A stretch of DNA of 64,000 nt from Apostichopus japonicus (GCF_037975245.1 NC_092577.1:28326398-28390397); one strand, 5' to 3'. Shown: positions 38,207-51,539, counted from the first letter of the stretch. The notes: a model not told the origin generated them from the letters alone. Numbers and translations: made by a program.

Positions 38207-41200
38207 TTCTTAAACCTCTTTGACATGAGTACAAGTATAACCTTGGTTCTCGACATCATATCAATTTATAAGGATTTGATTGCATCCAGATAAATTGTGT
38301 GGCAGTATTTCAGTTGGTTTGCTTTAGAGGTTTTATTATAAAGGTATGTACACAATAAATTGGCTTGCCTTGCAAAGGTGTAATTGAGAAGGTCAAACTT
38401 GTTAAGAACTAGACCTACAAGATGAACGACACTACTAAAGGGACAGTGTGTTAGTTTAACATTCTTCCTTAGTAACCAACTGAAGAAATTCCGCCATTGA
38501 TTTTTTAGTAACATCTGGATCGCGTCTTATGTCAGTCAATTTCATGATACTTTTGCAAATAATTAATGAATATACTTTGATTGCACAAGATATCTAGCAA
38601 CGGGCAAGCATTCACATCCATGTCAAAAAGTACAGGATTGTCAATTGGGACATAAGTACAAATAAATATTTTTCTTCCCTCTTCCCTCATCTGGGTACAC
38701 CCTCTGCCAAGAGACCTGCAGTCAGTTATTGAAGAGTGCCAGGTCAGCATTTGTACTTTTTTTAATTTATTTTTTATATATTTTTCATTTATACGGCAAG
38801 TCTGCATATTTATTTTTACTTCTTATATACTAATTTTACTTTATAAATTTAACACATGTGATAATTTCGCCAGTCATGTTTCAAGTGCGAACAATACAGG
38901 TATCGCACCACAATTAGAGTAATGCGCGTTCGCCTGAGAGGTTAACTGTCGGAAAATAGCCCTAAAGTGCCCTATTGTGTTGACTGGTTTGGCATTTTTT
39001 GATGCTAGAATGTTAAAGAGGATGAAATAAACTGCTGATGGCCTAAAAATCTGAGCGAAATAGTGGAAATATTTAGTTCGACTAAAAAGGTCGTAAGTTT
39101 AATATATTCCTTGGTGAAAATCTACAAAACAATTCAATCTTATTATTATTATTAGTAGTTTGGTTCAGTTTGAGGGTTAAGTCCATAATTGTATGTGTTT
39201 CTAATGTATTTTCCTTTTCCATCCATATAACCAATTACGGTCCTCTTTTGTACTATTATTTTAATTTTATAATGTTGCTCTTTCACCTCCTTGGATCCAT
39301 AAAGGCTAATGCAGTATGCAAGAAATACGTAATAAAACAGGGCAGAAATCAAACCAGTGGTAGGTCTAAGCATGGAGCATCTCGTTTATAGCTCCATGGT
39401 CTAAGCGACTATCCAAACACAAAAACCATGAGCTAACCACAAATACCGGCGTAACATAAACAGTTTTATGAACTAACAACCCCCTCAAAGATCAAGATAT
39501 ATAATACATTCGGTTTGTGAGTTAGTCTTCATATAGTGATGGCAGGAGACTGAAAATGATCTAAACGGTTGGTTGTTAATCTATTGTAGTGACATTGACA
39601 TTCACATGACTTTCAATAACCCTAACTCAAGCAGCATTGAATGCACTCTCACTCAATCTTAAGTGACTGCATGCTCCAGCGACCAAGCTCAATAAGAAGC
39701 CCTGAAACTCTGTGTGCCAGTTCCTGGTACAACACTGTTGTGTAACAACAGTATCATTGACTACCAGAGACTACATCAAGTAAGTTGTTATAACCACAGC
39801 TCTGTTCTACAGTATTAACCTCAATTGAAGATTGTGACACAACCTCAATCTTCAACATGTATGATATCATAGTGCCAATAAGAGTTGAGATTCTTTCTTC
39901 ATCTTTATTGTGTCCTTTAATTACATCAAAATGAGGTCAATGAGATATATAATGCAATATAATCAATATATAAAATTGGTCACTTTCATACCGAATCGGC
40001 CAGTTTAATACCAGACACCTTTCATAGCCACTTTTCTGTAATGATCCTGGGCTCCTCATCGAGTTAATTCTAATTCATTTCATTTCGTTTCATGACAGCA
40101 TTAAATAAGCATAGCGCCTCCTCCAGTAAGTCGACATTTCAATGATAAGATTGACATCAGTGGCCAATGAAATACATAGCGTAACAGCACCCTCCCTTTC
40201 ACAGATGCATTTGCGCGCACAAATTTTATTTCTATTTCTCTGAGCCATCGGGCACAGCCCCATGGCCCAACCAGTCAGTCCGCTTCTGAGGTGGTTATTG
40301 CCCAATCAACTTACTGGGAATACTTCTGAATCCTATCTGTTATTAAATATTCCAAAACTAAAGCCAATTGAATACAGGAACTTTTTAATGCCAACTGAAC
40401 GACCTGACGTTATAGGGGAGGTTCTGTTTTAATCATACTTTACCATATTACTTTGAGTTTCTACACTTATAACAAATGTGTTTATACTAAAAATGTTAAC
40501 AAACAAAGAGAAAAGAGGAATTGAACGAACATCGGAATCAAAATGATCCCAGTCTCTCTGTCATATCCCGTGGTTCTTTAACGAAACACGTACAGCTACT
40601 TTTTCGACAAGCATTCATCACGTTCTCATTCCGCTCGACCCCTCCCCAACCCCGCAGTTTAATTCGTGGTGCAATCACCTCCATAGCGTCGGAGAGGTAT
40701 CGTTTCTCCGCTATCAATTAAAAAATGTTCTCTCCAATATTTTATACCCTAAGTATCTCGATTAGTGAATCTTCTACGTCATATAATAAAAACGAAAGCG
40801 ATTTATTGTCAAATTACCCAATGATCCTTAACAATACGTATTGATTAATTAATTGATAATTTCGACACTAAACTGAACATGGTCACCGATCGTGCAATTT
40901 CCTTCATTTGGGTTTTTAAATAATTCGTGACTAGTGTAGACAATAGACTATCGTCTATTCATCTAATTTTCTTTAGAAAATTTGATTTAATTCATTTAAA
41001 CCAACTCAAAGATCAATTTAGGATTATCTTCTTTAAGGTCAATAAATAATATTTCATAATTTTTGTTTTGTTTTTATTGCAGGCAACAAACTTCTTTCCA
41101 CCGAATAGTTCAGTGATATTCATGTCAGATGGCGCTATGGAGAAGGCATTGACGCAGACAATAAACATAACTCAAATTTGCAGTTCATGTAGCAGCGTAT

Positions 41201-41554
41201 TATCATAATTCTATAGCATTGTCGATCGTCAATTTTATTATTAAATCTCTTTCAATGATCATTTATAGGTGACCAGGAGAAAGCCCTTTTTTTCCAAATG
41301 TCAACTTTGTACTCTTGAATCATAGAGATACAGTCATCTTTAGCGTTAGAGTCTGTCCTAAGTACTCACCGTATAAATCAATATCTAGTCTCAAAAAGTT
41401 ACAATTTCATCAGATTTACGCCAGTGCGTACAAAACGTATGCAGATTTTTTCAATAAAGTGGAAACTATGTTATATTATTGTATATACCTTCAAAGTTTG
41501 CATGCAATGAATCAGAACATATGTAATTTATGAGAGGTATAATTCTAATGGTAT

Positions 41555-44500
41555 CTACTTCTCCCTAACTAAATGTCGACGTTCTATAAATTTCTGTTTT
41601 TGTATTTCAAATATTTCTTTTACTTTTTCGTATATCACTGTATCTTCATGTAAGCATTGTCTAACTTTTTCGTTCCCTCTAAGCCTTTTTATTTCACTTT
41701 CTCTTATCTTGTTCTTGCGACGTGCTGTAATATTGTTCCCTCCATTAATGTACCTTCCTGCGTTGTTATGGAAATCATAGCACGTCTTGTAGAAAGGTTT
41801 TCCAAAGGTATCCTCAAAAAGTTGTAAAGTCGTCTTGAAATCCTCGGTTATACCAACGACCGCAAATAATTTATCTAAATTGCCAAGAATATATTGTAAA
41901 GCTGATTGATTTGTTTCATTCGAGAATTGCTTAGTTCCAGCAACGCGAACTCGTTTACATTGCCAATCAGTGTTTTCCTCGTCTCCTTGGTTACCACGTT
42001 CACATAGTAACCTACATGTCATTTGAAGGTAAAAAGAGCTGCAGACACTTAACGTGAATTCCTCTAGGCTGCCGTTACAAGAGTGTATAGCCTCCCCTCC
42101 TTCTTTACAAAAATAATAATGTGAGACCGATCTTTCAAATGGGTCACGTAAAACCGTAAAGTATGCACATGGGCGTTCTCCGACAAAGTCACATATCCCA
42201 AGGGCCATATCTCCCATATAGTGGTCATTAACCTCAGCCACACCATTTTTAAGGTTCGTCACAACTTGTATAACTTTGTCAGATGACAAGAGGATAGGCT
42301 TGTTTTTATGTTGTGTTTTGCTGATCTTTTTCATGCATTCTTTGATTGTAGTTCCACCACTTTTGGGGTTATGGAGAAATGCGCCGATAGCATGGGTGTG
42401 GAGCCTGCCTTGACCTGGATGGAGGTAAATATTAGGAAGATAACCATGGAATGGAAAAGAATTTGTCTCTTCTGATGTCGCAAGTAAACTCTTCGAATGT
42501 AAATGTATCTTAGACAGTTCTCCGTTCACGTTTGGAACTCGTTCGTTGATCTCTGGGAGTGTTTCCCTGTATGTAAGTAGAAACAAATAATAGTGATCAT
42601 ATATTTATACAAAAACGACATGGGTGAATGTTTTAACCACATTCTCGTTGTCATTTGTTTTATCTTTACTTTGATAACGACAATTGAGACAACTACGCCT
42701 TGATCATTTAAAGTTTACTTACTTATTCTAGTACACAAACTATACTTGGTGAGTTCCTCGGATGGTCCATATTCAGTAGAAAGTCCTCAGACTTAGGCCT
42801 CAAATGACATGATTACAATGCATTATAGATTACTTAAAAACAAATGACGTTGCATATAATCCGACGGTACTCATTTGCTTATATATGAAGTTAACAGAAA
42901 ATATTTTGGTTGAGTTTCTAAGTATTTATATAACAACGAATTATCATTAACAATTAGGCTTGAACCGAGGGCCCTATGTCATCATCAGTTTAGTTTTAAA
43001 GGAGCATATCAGAGATGAACGTTCTGCCTGAAATCATTCATCATCAGTACCCATAAAAAAGGGCCTCTACTTGTACTCATACTGATACTGTTTACTCATA
43101 TTTCCTGGCTAACGAATTGTCACATATTTTTTGATTAATTTAATTAAGCTAAAATCTGTGATATCATAATTATATGGAATATGTAATAGACCGCTTCTGC
43201 TGTTGCAGTTTATTAAATATTTCTTCACAGCAGCCGATGACGAAACAATGAAAAGATAGAACTGTCTATACCAAGGGCGTAGGAACCGGGGGGCTGGGGG
43301 GGGGGGGCGCCAGCCCCCCCCCCAGTGAAAAATATGGTGGGCGGAAGTATCATTCCGCCCCCCCCCCCCGCTTCGCAAGTCAGAAAACCCCTTTTTCATT
43401 TCCAAATGAAAAAAAAAAATTCATTTGGATCACCAAATTGCATCTAAGTCCAGGTGAAAATGCAAAATTATTTACAAAATGGAGTGGGTGTTGAAGTGTG
43501 CTATATTGCACCAAATTGCATCTGAGGCCACCTGGGAATGTAAAAAAATCCCCTCCCCTTAGACCCCTCCCCAGGCCGGCCATCAGTCTTCAGCCCCGCA
43601 CTCAAAAGTACCTTCCTACGCCACTGGTCTATACCTTCTTAATAATACTAGCCAACGATGTTAGCGTCTACAGTAACTACTTTTATCGATGTGTGCAAGC
43701 AAAGAGTGAAGGGTTAGATATATAAACTAAAGCGCTGATGCTGAAGTTTGCACTGGCCATGTAGGCGTGAAAAAAATATACAATATGGTATTGTATTTGA
43801 GCTGACCGTGCGATAAAGAAGCTGTTTTGTTTTCCACCTTTCATTGTGTTATATAGGACTTGGACTTGGTCTTGAACAATGGCTCATATTCCGGCTTTGT
43901 CTTTGTATTCTAAAAAGAATGCATTACATGTCTGTGGATTGTTTATATGATAATGACTTGCTGATTTAGTCTGTGTTTTTTTTTTTTTTGAGGTGTGCAG
44001 CATTGTATATTGGCATGACATGAGTTTGCTTTAGAAGAAGAAATTATTATAACTCAGTCGGTGTTGTAAGACAGGTGAAAATTGGAAATATATGAGCAAG
44101 CATGTAATCCTATCATATAAAAACACAATACCATTACAAAAAATACATACATTATACATCTTTGTTGTGAGAACTATCACAGCACGCATCGTTGCTTATT
44201 ATCTGTCACAGGGACCATGGAACAATACAACCACCCCATACAGGGACAGAAACAGCTTCGAACCTGAATGGATATATTAAGTATTTGGGTGCTAACCTTA
44301 GTTCTCGGGTACTGGGGTCGCAAGTGTATATCTATCTAATGATAAATAACTTCGAAAATCGATGACCAACTCTTTTGAGGATGAAAACATTCCTTCTTAG
44401 TTCGTTACAGATGTAATTATTGGAGGTAGAAGGGGCCATTATTTTAACAGCTGTCTTCAAACACGCATCATACTACACAATAGTTAAACCGAGAAGACTC

Positions 44501-45089
44501 GTAGCAGTGTATACAGTGTGTATTGTAATAAGATGTTAAAGGGATTATTCTTAGGCTAAATTAGCCGAGAAATGACAACGAGATTTATTTTCTTTAAATT
44601 GTATTTTAAGAATCAATGACCAGGAAAACTACTTGTTATCAACATAAAATGATGGGTGCCTACCTCAGTTCTCGGGAATAGTCCGGTCGTTAATTGATAC
44701 ATGTCTAACGATATATAACTTCTAAAATCGATGACCAACTCTTTCGACGATTGAAACATTTTTTTTCGGTAAATATAAAATGATATGTTCTAATCTTTAC
44801 TGAGTTTGTAACTGATTTTTAATACTATTGACGTACCAACGGCAAGAATGTTACTTTCACAAGATTCACTTACCAGGAAGGGGTGACACAGTCACCTTCC
44901 ATGTATAAGCTGTAGGTAGGATGATATAAGAAATTTAATATGATCATCCAATTAATATAAAAAAGTACGATAATTGCAGACAACTTACCTAATCATCTCT
45001 TGGCTAGAAAACATCAGATAAAATATGATACAAGATACAGAAACTATGAGAATAAAAACCGATAAACGTTTTTTTCTTCCCCGCGCCAT
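41555..45089 (-). CDS. Golgi-type sulfotransferase, copy B (2 exons, 370 aa)
   Basis: Exon one, 45089-44989, encodes a basic start (MARGRKKR) and a signal anchor, ending AG|GTAAGT (phase 2). Exon two is 42566-41555. The joined length of 1113 bases is in frame. The PAPS loop HNPKSGGTT and the 3'-phosphate motif VLRDPFERSVSHYYF are intact. From the PAPS loop to the C-terminal third it is nearly identical to copy A (the block from VVTNLKNG to SHYYFC has no difference). The N-terminal stem differs much more and includes an extra two residues (SF). The intron is about 2.4 kb, longer than copy A's 1.1 kb because of insertions including a hAT element. Likely role: sulphation of a glycan in the Golgi; substrate unknown. 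Confidence 0.85.
43272..43626. mobile_element. hAT-type MITE (355 bp), GTCTATAC target duplication
   Basis: It starts CAAGGGCGTAGGAA and ends TTCCTACGCCACTG, imperfect inverted ends, with GTCTATAC on both sides (43264-43271 and 43627-43634). It carries long G and C runs and lies in the intron of sulfotransferase copy B. Confidence 0.85.
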
Positions 45090-45222
45090 TCTTAAACCTT
45101 TTTGACATGTGTTCAAGTATAACTTTGGCTCTCGAAATCATGCCTGTATAATAGGATTTGCTTGGATCCAGATACATTGTGTGGCAGTATTTCAGTTGGA
45201 TCGCTTCAGTGATTTATATTAA

Positions 45223-46471
45223 AGGAATTGTCTGGTGGAAGATTTTGATGCATTGTCCTTGTAGTTATTATTTTTCTCTTTCTAACCATGTAAAAATTGT
45301 CCCCATTCGACGTTTTCTTCTTGTAGAAATCTGGTTTTCAAATTCACCAGTTTCTCACCAAAAGTACCGTTTGTTCGAACGCTTCAATATGGTGATTGAC
45401 GTAGTGCTTGCAGATAGGCAAAACAGGCGACTTGAAGTTAGCACTCCCAATTCCGCAGCAAATTAACTCACGTGTAAGCACATTGAATTGCCTCATATAT
45501 ATAACGTACATACTCGCGAACGTATATACTACGATGCTCAGTTAGTGTACTTGTATAGCGTTACACATAGTACACTCACACTCAAACCACAGTTCATTAA
45601 CTGTTCTTCGAAATCGCTGAAATAAAATTCACGGATCAAATTAACAGTAAAAGGAAACTTATAAAGTATTCGTTAAACCGAAAGATGAAACTTGGCGGGA
45701 TCGATGTCATCGCAGAACTGTCCGATTGTAAACGTATAGCCTATACACGCGAACATTCTTCGCGCTGGAGCTGGATACCGCGATGTATAAACAACGAAGA
45801 GCCTGCTGTTAAAACTTATCTTGTGTTACACAAAGACCACGAAACCACCGATCTACTACATATATTGCGGCTTAAGGAGTTTTTTAAATCATATCTAATT
45901 TATAAGAAATTTCACCGGAAATTATTGAAGAAATTGATCGAATCGTTGTCAGAGCAGAATATAACGCTGAGAAGCTTAGGCTTCGCAGAACTGTCCGATT
46001 GTCAACGTTTGAATACAGCCTACATGCGAACATTTTTCGCGTTGGAGCTGGATAGCGCGATGTATAGCCTGAACAACTCAGAGTCTGCTGTTAAAATTTA
46101 CCCTGTGTTACACAAAGACCACGGAACCACCGCTCAAGTACATGGCGGCTTAAGGAGTTTTTGAAAACATATCTAATTTTTAAAAAATTTCACCGGAAAT
46201 TAAGGAAGAAATTTATCTGTATACAAACGCTGTTTTTGTTGTGATTACCGTATAGGTACTGTGCGGAGGGTGGGTTATGACGCAATCTGCTATGGCAGAG
46301 CTGACGTCACGTATTGTACTGTTCAAATCATATTTGAAATGTCTATCCATAACGATTAAAAAATCGTTTCTCTGTCAAACGCAACATTAGCGTTCTCATA
46401 CTTTGACAACATGTTTGGAAAATTATTTACTATTTTTTAAGGTAACTTCTTTGGGCCACCAGACAATCCTT
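45223..46471. mobile_element. piggyBac-type element (1.25 kb) flanked by TTAA
   Basis: It starts AGGAATTGTCTGGTGG and ends CCACCAGACAATCCTT, matching inverted ends with one indel. TTAA lies at 45219-45222 and 46472-46475. Copy A at about 38325-38335 lacks the insert. TTAA duplication is typical of piggyBac. No DDD transposase is seen; only the repeat-bearing open frame at 45685-46164 is inside. Confidence 0.72.
45685..46164 (+). other. 159-codon open frame made of two tandem units, unidentified
   Basis: The frame has two similar halves, each with AELSDC, then R.......AYTRE or TAYMRT, then AVK.Y.VLHKDH. The underlying DNA is a direct duplication (about 45711-45930 and 45987-46205) at an offset of about 275 bases. 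It lies inside the TTAA-flanked element. I do not recognise a protein family. The open frame may persist only because the unit is open, so coding is unproven. Confidence 0.3.
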
Positions 46472-46787
46472 TTAAAGGTAGGTAAACAATATTTTGGCTC
46501 GCCTTGCAAGGGTGTAATTGAGAAGGTCAAACTTGTTAACAAGTGAAACTAGACCTACAAGGAGAACGACACTACTAAAGGGGCAGTGTGTTAGTTACAC
46601 AATCTTCCTTAGCAAACAACTGAAGGAATTCGGCCATTGATCTAATAGAAAGTTAGTAACATGTGGATCGCGTTTTACGTCAGACAATTCATGATACTTT
46701 TGCAAAAAACTTAGGAATTAAATTCTATTGCACAGGATATCTAGCAACGGGCAAGCATTCAAAACAATGGAAAAGAGTACAGGATTG

Positions 46788-46789
<2 letters not shown>

Positions 46790-46821
<32 letters not shown>

Positions 46822-46902
46822 GAAAATCGTAATGAGTTGGAAAATCAAGAACAGTGAAAAAACTTTCAGCCTCCACCGGGATTCGAACCACGGGCCTCCC
46901 GC

Positions 46903-46958
<56 letters not shown>

Positions 46959-46968
46959 CATATATATA
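46790..46968 (-). repeat. tRNA-derived SINE fragment between (TA)n tracts
   Basis: On the minus strand it reads B-box-like GTGGTTCGAATCCCGG, a body with ccaactcattacgattttca, then a (TA)n tail. The A-box side is replaced by another (TA)n tract (about 46906-46955). A second copy of the same tail is at 55728-55760. Confidence 0.6.
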
Positions 46969-47164
46969 TGATTATTATTAGAGAAAACCAGAGAAATAAG
47001 ATATAAGAAATAAGATTTTAGAAAATATATTGGAATTTTTGTCAGCAATACTTGGCAGTCGTATGAACAGTACAAAATGTAACAATGAAAGTATGACGCT
47101 AGATAAGTGTAAGTTGCATTGATGGAATTAAACCCAAATAAACCATGAGTATACAGGAAGCGGA

Positions 47165-47690
47165 TTAAGGAGCAAAGGACGGATCACATATGCTTGTAGA
47201 ACTGATAGTTGTTAAGGGGTCCCAAGTCTTTGTTGAGGCCGGTGATGTGAGACTTAATACGAAAGATCCAATCGATTTCTTTACGTTTACGTTCAGTAGC
47301 TGATTTAAGTTCAAGGCAATTAAAATACATTTTAGGTTTTTGAGAGAATGACTATGAAGTTTGAAATGTTCGGAAACTGGGAATCCTGCAAAATTATCAC
47401 GAATATATTTTTTTGTGGTTATTAAAACGTAAGCGGAACCGGGAGCCTGTTTCACCTACATAATTGTCCTCTTTGCAAAGTACACAGTAGAAAATGTAAA
47501 TAACATTAATAGAATCACAAGAGAGGGAAGGGGGTCTTAGACTATAGTCAACATTGGGAATCTTGACCACGGTGCCTGAGGTAATATGGGGGCATACTAC
47601 TGAACGTAAACGTAAATAAATCGATTGGATCTCTAATCCTCCAATGAATTGAAAAGAAATGCAAATAACGTTTCTATAGTTCACATGTAA
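47165..47690 (-). pseudogene. Penelope-like GIY-YIG domain relic, second family
   Basis: Minus-strand frames give SINVIYIFYC, VLCKEDNYVGETGSRFRLRF, then, shifted, NFAGFPVSEHFKLHSHS, and shifted again RKRKEIDWIFRIKSHITGLN. The NVIYI, YVGETG, HF...HS and W..R....ITGLN landmarks are those of a Penelope-like GIY-YIG domain. Two frameshifts break it. It differs clearly from the copy at 27.0-27.7 kb and no hammerhead motif was found beside it. Confidence 0.72.
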
Positions 47691-47699
47691 TCACTGGTT

Positions 47700-48990
47700 T
47701 ATTCCTTCCTTTTGATTCAGACTTACAACAGCTCAAAGAATACTTTGTAATATGATGTTTTTCTCAAGATTAAATAAGTTGCATGAATAAATATGGTAAG
47801 GTGATGAAGTGAAAGTAAAGCAGAGTTCTGGATGCGTTTTGGATTAATTTCAAACCCATACTCTATATGAGAGGCGATGCAAATACCTCTTTTCAAATCA
47901 GCAGAAGAAGGAGGAACTTTACCTTTATTCTGTTCATCGGAAACTTATGCAAATGATATTTCATTGTCATAGAGATCTATAGTTCATGGTTCAGTAACGT
48001 AACGGCAAATGGTATGGGAAGGAGGGCGGCAGTGAAGGGAGGGTAGCTATGACCATGAAAGAATGATTTATATCAGTGATTATAGCTGTTTATGTAGTCG
48101 ACCATGTCATAGTGTTGACTTGTATTGCACATATAATAGCTATAAAAACATCCAAACCCCGTCCTCGTCACCGTTTCAACCTCATTACCATTTAGTCTTT
48201 CAAAATGTTACAATTGTAAACGACGTGATCAAGTTGGCTGCTAATAGATCAAAATTTGATACTTTTAAAGATGATGTTAATATTTTGTCATTTGGGGCGG
48301 TGGGGGGGGGGGGGGTGGGACCTATCCACGCAAATGCCGCAGTTTCAAAGGATAAATAAGCACATCAAGTCACTGCAGACTAAACAAAGTCTTGTAGTTG
48401 ACGAATTCCCGATCCCCGACGAATTTCCAAATCTACTTGCATAAACTTAAAACCCTTTTAATTCTGTTTCGGGTTTCGAATAACCGTACTATTTCCAGCC
48501 ATTCAGATCCCTAAATAAGATTAGTCACATGAAGTTAAAGTGTTTGACTGAATAAGCATTGTCCCTTCCTCAATCAAAACGGTACTGAAATGTGAATAGG
48601 TATTGTTTGTTGAAATTTCAGGCTTACTCCAGTTCATGATGGTCTGCATAGAATATAGTTGTAAAGGGAGACAACTTTCAACAAGACCTTTCTTGCGAGC
48701 ATAATCTTAAGCAACCTTATGTGAATAAGAAGATTTCACGGAATACGTTTGTCTTTTACTGCTTGCTTCGAAGTCATCGATAGTATCGGGGCATAAGCCT
48801 ATTGTACATTAACGTCTTGGAAGGAAGCGACATTCTTACTGCTTGTTGCAATGTAAACAAAGACAAGCGTGAGCTTCTTGTTAATGTTCTTATGAGAGTA
48901 AAACAGGATGAATAGAGATTTCGTTGAAGGCAGTGTCGTTCACTGTTACCAATAGATTGTATCCAACCAACAATACCAAATTAAGCTCGT
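47700..48990. other. No gene recognised
   Basis: Contains a G run at 48301-48315. No exon was supported. Confidence 0.4.
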
Positions 48991-49003
48991 AGAAAGTTAA
49001 CTC

Positions 49004-49075
49004 GTCTAGTGGCTCAGATGGTAGAGCAGTGGACTGGTAACCCGATGAAACTGAGTTCGACTCCATCAATGGTTG
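49004..49075 (+). repeat. tRNA-derived SINE head
   Basis: An A-box TGGCTCAGATGGTAGAGCA, an anticodon-loop-like CTGGTAA (Thr GGT type) and a B-box GAGTTCGACTCC occur with tRNA spacing. The acceptor stem does not pair, so this is a SINE or tRNA pseudogene, not a working tRNA. Confidence 0.55.
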
Positions 49076-49099
49076 GTTATACACGTTATAAATTTCTTT

Positions 49100-51163
49100 T
49101 TCTCTTTCAGTAGTCGACGCTGAAGTCTTGATATATTAATTCAACCACATAATTTACTAGCTGATGTGGTGGCCGATGCTGTTAAGAGGGTGACGAAAGA
49201 CTCATTCCTCGTCGGTCGTGTAAATCGTGGCTAGGGTTCAAGACAGGCCTCTGGCGATAATACCTTTGGCTGTAGGTATGGTACTTTTTGTGGCTTAGGA
49301 TCCCGTGCCATGTCTCCCTTGTTGTCGCAAAAGAACCCGGGAGGATGCGCAGAGGGTCGGTCAAATCGACCAGAAGCGTACTAGGTGGCGTGCGTGAATC
49401 CTTGCCTTTGGCCAGAGGTGGTGACATCTCTGCGACCGGCATGCTTGCAGCCACCGTCCACTGAATACGTGGCCTGCTGAGGCGATATTCTCCTGAAGTG
49501 AATCTACGGATGCCTTTAAGAGCCATATGACTATTTTATATTAAAAAAAATACCCTGTTTCAAACTAGCGCCATCGGATTCCCTAAAAGCTGTTTTTTTC
49601 TTGTCACTCTGAAGGTGAATGCATTTTATTGCAATAGGTTATTTGTGGTAAGTCAAGCAAAACATTCAAACAGTCATGCGGTTCACAAGGGTTTGCAGGA
49701 ACTTAATTAAACTCATTGTTTGACTTAAAGGTGTTGGCAAAGATGTACACTACCTACACCAAAACAAGCATTATATTCGTTACAATGCCAGAGACACACA
49801 AGCCAGCAAGACCATGAGATAAAAAGTTAATATACCTAGAATTCAATCTATATCACTTTTGCAAGAAAACGAAAGTGTCAATATGGTCCAATTCTAAGCC
49901 ACAGTGTTGTAGCATATTCTCATACCGGATAGTAGGTAGTTTCGGAAACAGTGATTCTCAAGAAATTTGTTTGAGATTAAAAAAAAAACCGTATTGTGTT
50001 TTGATAACTTCAGGAACAAAATTAACTTTGATATGCCGTGGACCTTAAACAACCACTGCTCTCAGTCTAGCTAAGGTTGTATTCCTATAACACAATTACT
50101 AATTTTTTGTTTGTTTTTGGAATGACCTTTTAAACAGTTGAGGTTCACAAGTTAAAGTGACTGGTCCTTTTAGTTTAGTACACAGCCCATCGGACTGGTT
50201 CCTCAGTTGCACTATAAAACTCAATGGGAAAAATTAAGATTATATGGTCTCAAATGACATGTTTATAACTATTACAAATTTATTAAGGACAAATGGTGTT
50301 GAATGCCATCCAAGGGTGCTCTGTTGCTTAAATGGAGCTTAACGAACGTATTCTGGTTGACCTCAAAACCAACGGATTAACATTAACTATAAGAACTACC
50401 ATGAAGAGCCGACGTCACCATCAAGTTAGCCTAAACGAATATTCCGGAAATAAGTATCTTTAACGAAACATATCTTGAAAAATACTGGAATAGCTACAGA
50501 AACATTATTGGACTCAAAGTTGTCTGTTTTGTTTTGTATTATAACATAACAAAACTAAAATTCTGCCTTATTCATTATTTAATTATTTCATTGAGTTATA
50601 AAGTGTCAGAGAAATCTATCTGTCGATCATTCTCCCATGATTGATTACCGGGGAGACTTTTAAGAAAAGTCACCCAAGAAAGAACCTGGGCACGAAAACC
50701 AAACTACCGAACGTCTGATCCGCTCTCAACCCCAGGCCCCTTGCATCGAGACTGTGTGATCAACGCCAGGTGTGTATCACAATTTTCCTCGAAAGGGAAC
50801 AGATACTACACATGATCTTCGGGGATGTCTTCAACTCTTCGGTCGATATGTTATAGTTGTACACGATTCAGGATAAAACTAGTTTGATCTCGGAAGAATG
50901 TTATCCGATTGCTTGTTCTTTATTCTATTTGTTTCATAAGTCAATGGACTACATTCTGATGAACAATGAACAGATGAAAAAACTGCCATTAATGGAATAC
51001 CAAGTATTCCCCGTTATGTCGATCACGTAACACACTAATGGACTTTATCGATACTCAATGACGAACCACATCTGCCTTATTTGAAAGAGATTCATAACAA
51101 TAGAATTAATGCCATTCAAGCGGTCCATTTGCTTTCATACTTCTCAAACCTGTACGACAAGAT
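49100..51163. other. No gene recognised
   Basis: A 114-codon minus frame at 49182-49526 is somewhat richer in G+C than its surroundings, but it has no recognisable family and no splice support. Confidence 0.35.
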
Positions 51164-51530
51164 CAGTGGCGGAGCGTCCGTACAGTCAGGGGGCGGAAGG
51201 CCCCCTGACGGACTCAAATGGACTGCTGGCGCCCTTTTCAGCTTTTTACCACTTTTTACTTATTCGCGATTATTGACTTTTTTTATTGCGCTCTCATCGA
51301 CCTATTGACATTTGTCACATTTTGTTGATGTAATTTTCTGACAAAATGCTCTAACGGCTATTTATTCTTCGTTTATCTGCAAATTAGCAAGGCCCGGAAA
51401 GGGTCATTTCCGGCGATCTATAGGGAGTATCTTTACTTTACTTTGGCTCCGCGCCAACCTGTGGTGGGGCTCCGCTTAGATAGTGTCAAAAGCGCCCCTA
51501 CAGACCATTCTCGCCCCCTCTGACCAATAC
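51164..51530. mobile_element. Truncated copy of the 18.2 kb hAT MITE, inverted
   Basis: It starts CAGTGGCGGAGCG and follows the reverse complement of 18218-18600 (ggactgctggcgcccttttc, then aaagggtcatttccgg, then the accattctcg part). The far tip is missing after ctgaccaatac, so no target duplication can be read. Confidence 0.8.
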
Positions 51531-51539
51531 ACTATTTGA

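Larger units (their letters stand above)
31105..38650. repeat. Segmental duplication, copy A (direct tandem with 39063-46785)
   Basis: Matching blocks in the same order: 31105-31260 with 39063-39237; 31270-31420 with 40085-40180; 32500-32848 with 40220-40575; 35247-35920 with 40573-41240; 35935-37070 with 41510-42660; 37095-38250 with 44000-45140; 38330-38640 with 46475-46785. Copy A carries transposon insertions at 31543-32444 and 32857-35246 that copy B lacks. Confidence 0.9.
39063..46785. repeat. Segmental duplication, copy B
   Basis: Same order and orientation as copy A (31105-38650). Copy B carries its own insertions: about 39238-40080 (no clear ends), about 42680-43985 (including the hAT element 43272-43626) and the TTAA-flanked element 45223-46471. 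Confidence 0.9.

Noticed and set aside
49182-49526. 114-codon minus-strand frame with higher G+C
   Set aside because: No recognisable protein family; it may be a repeat fragment. I could not support it as a gene.
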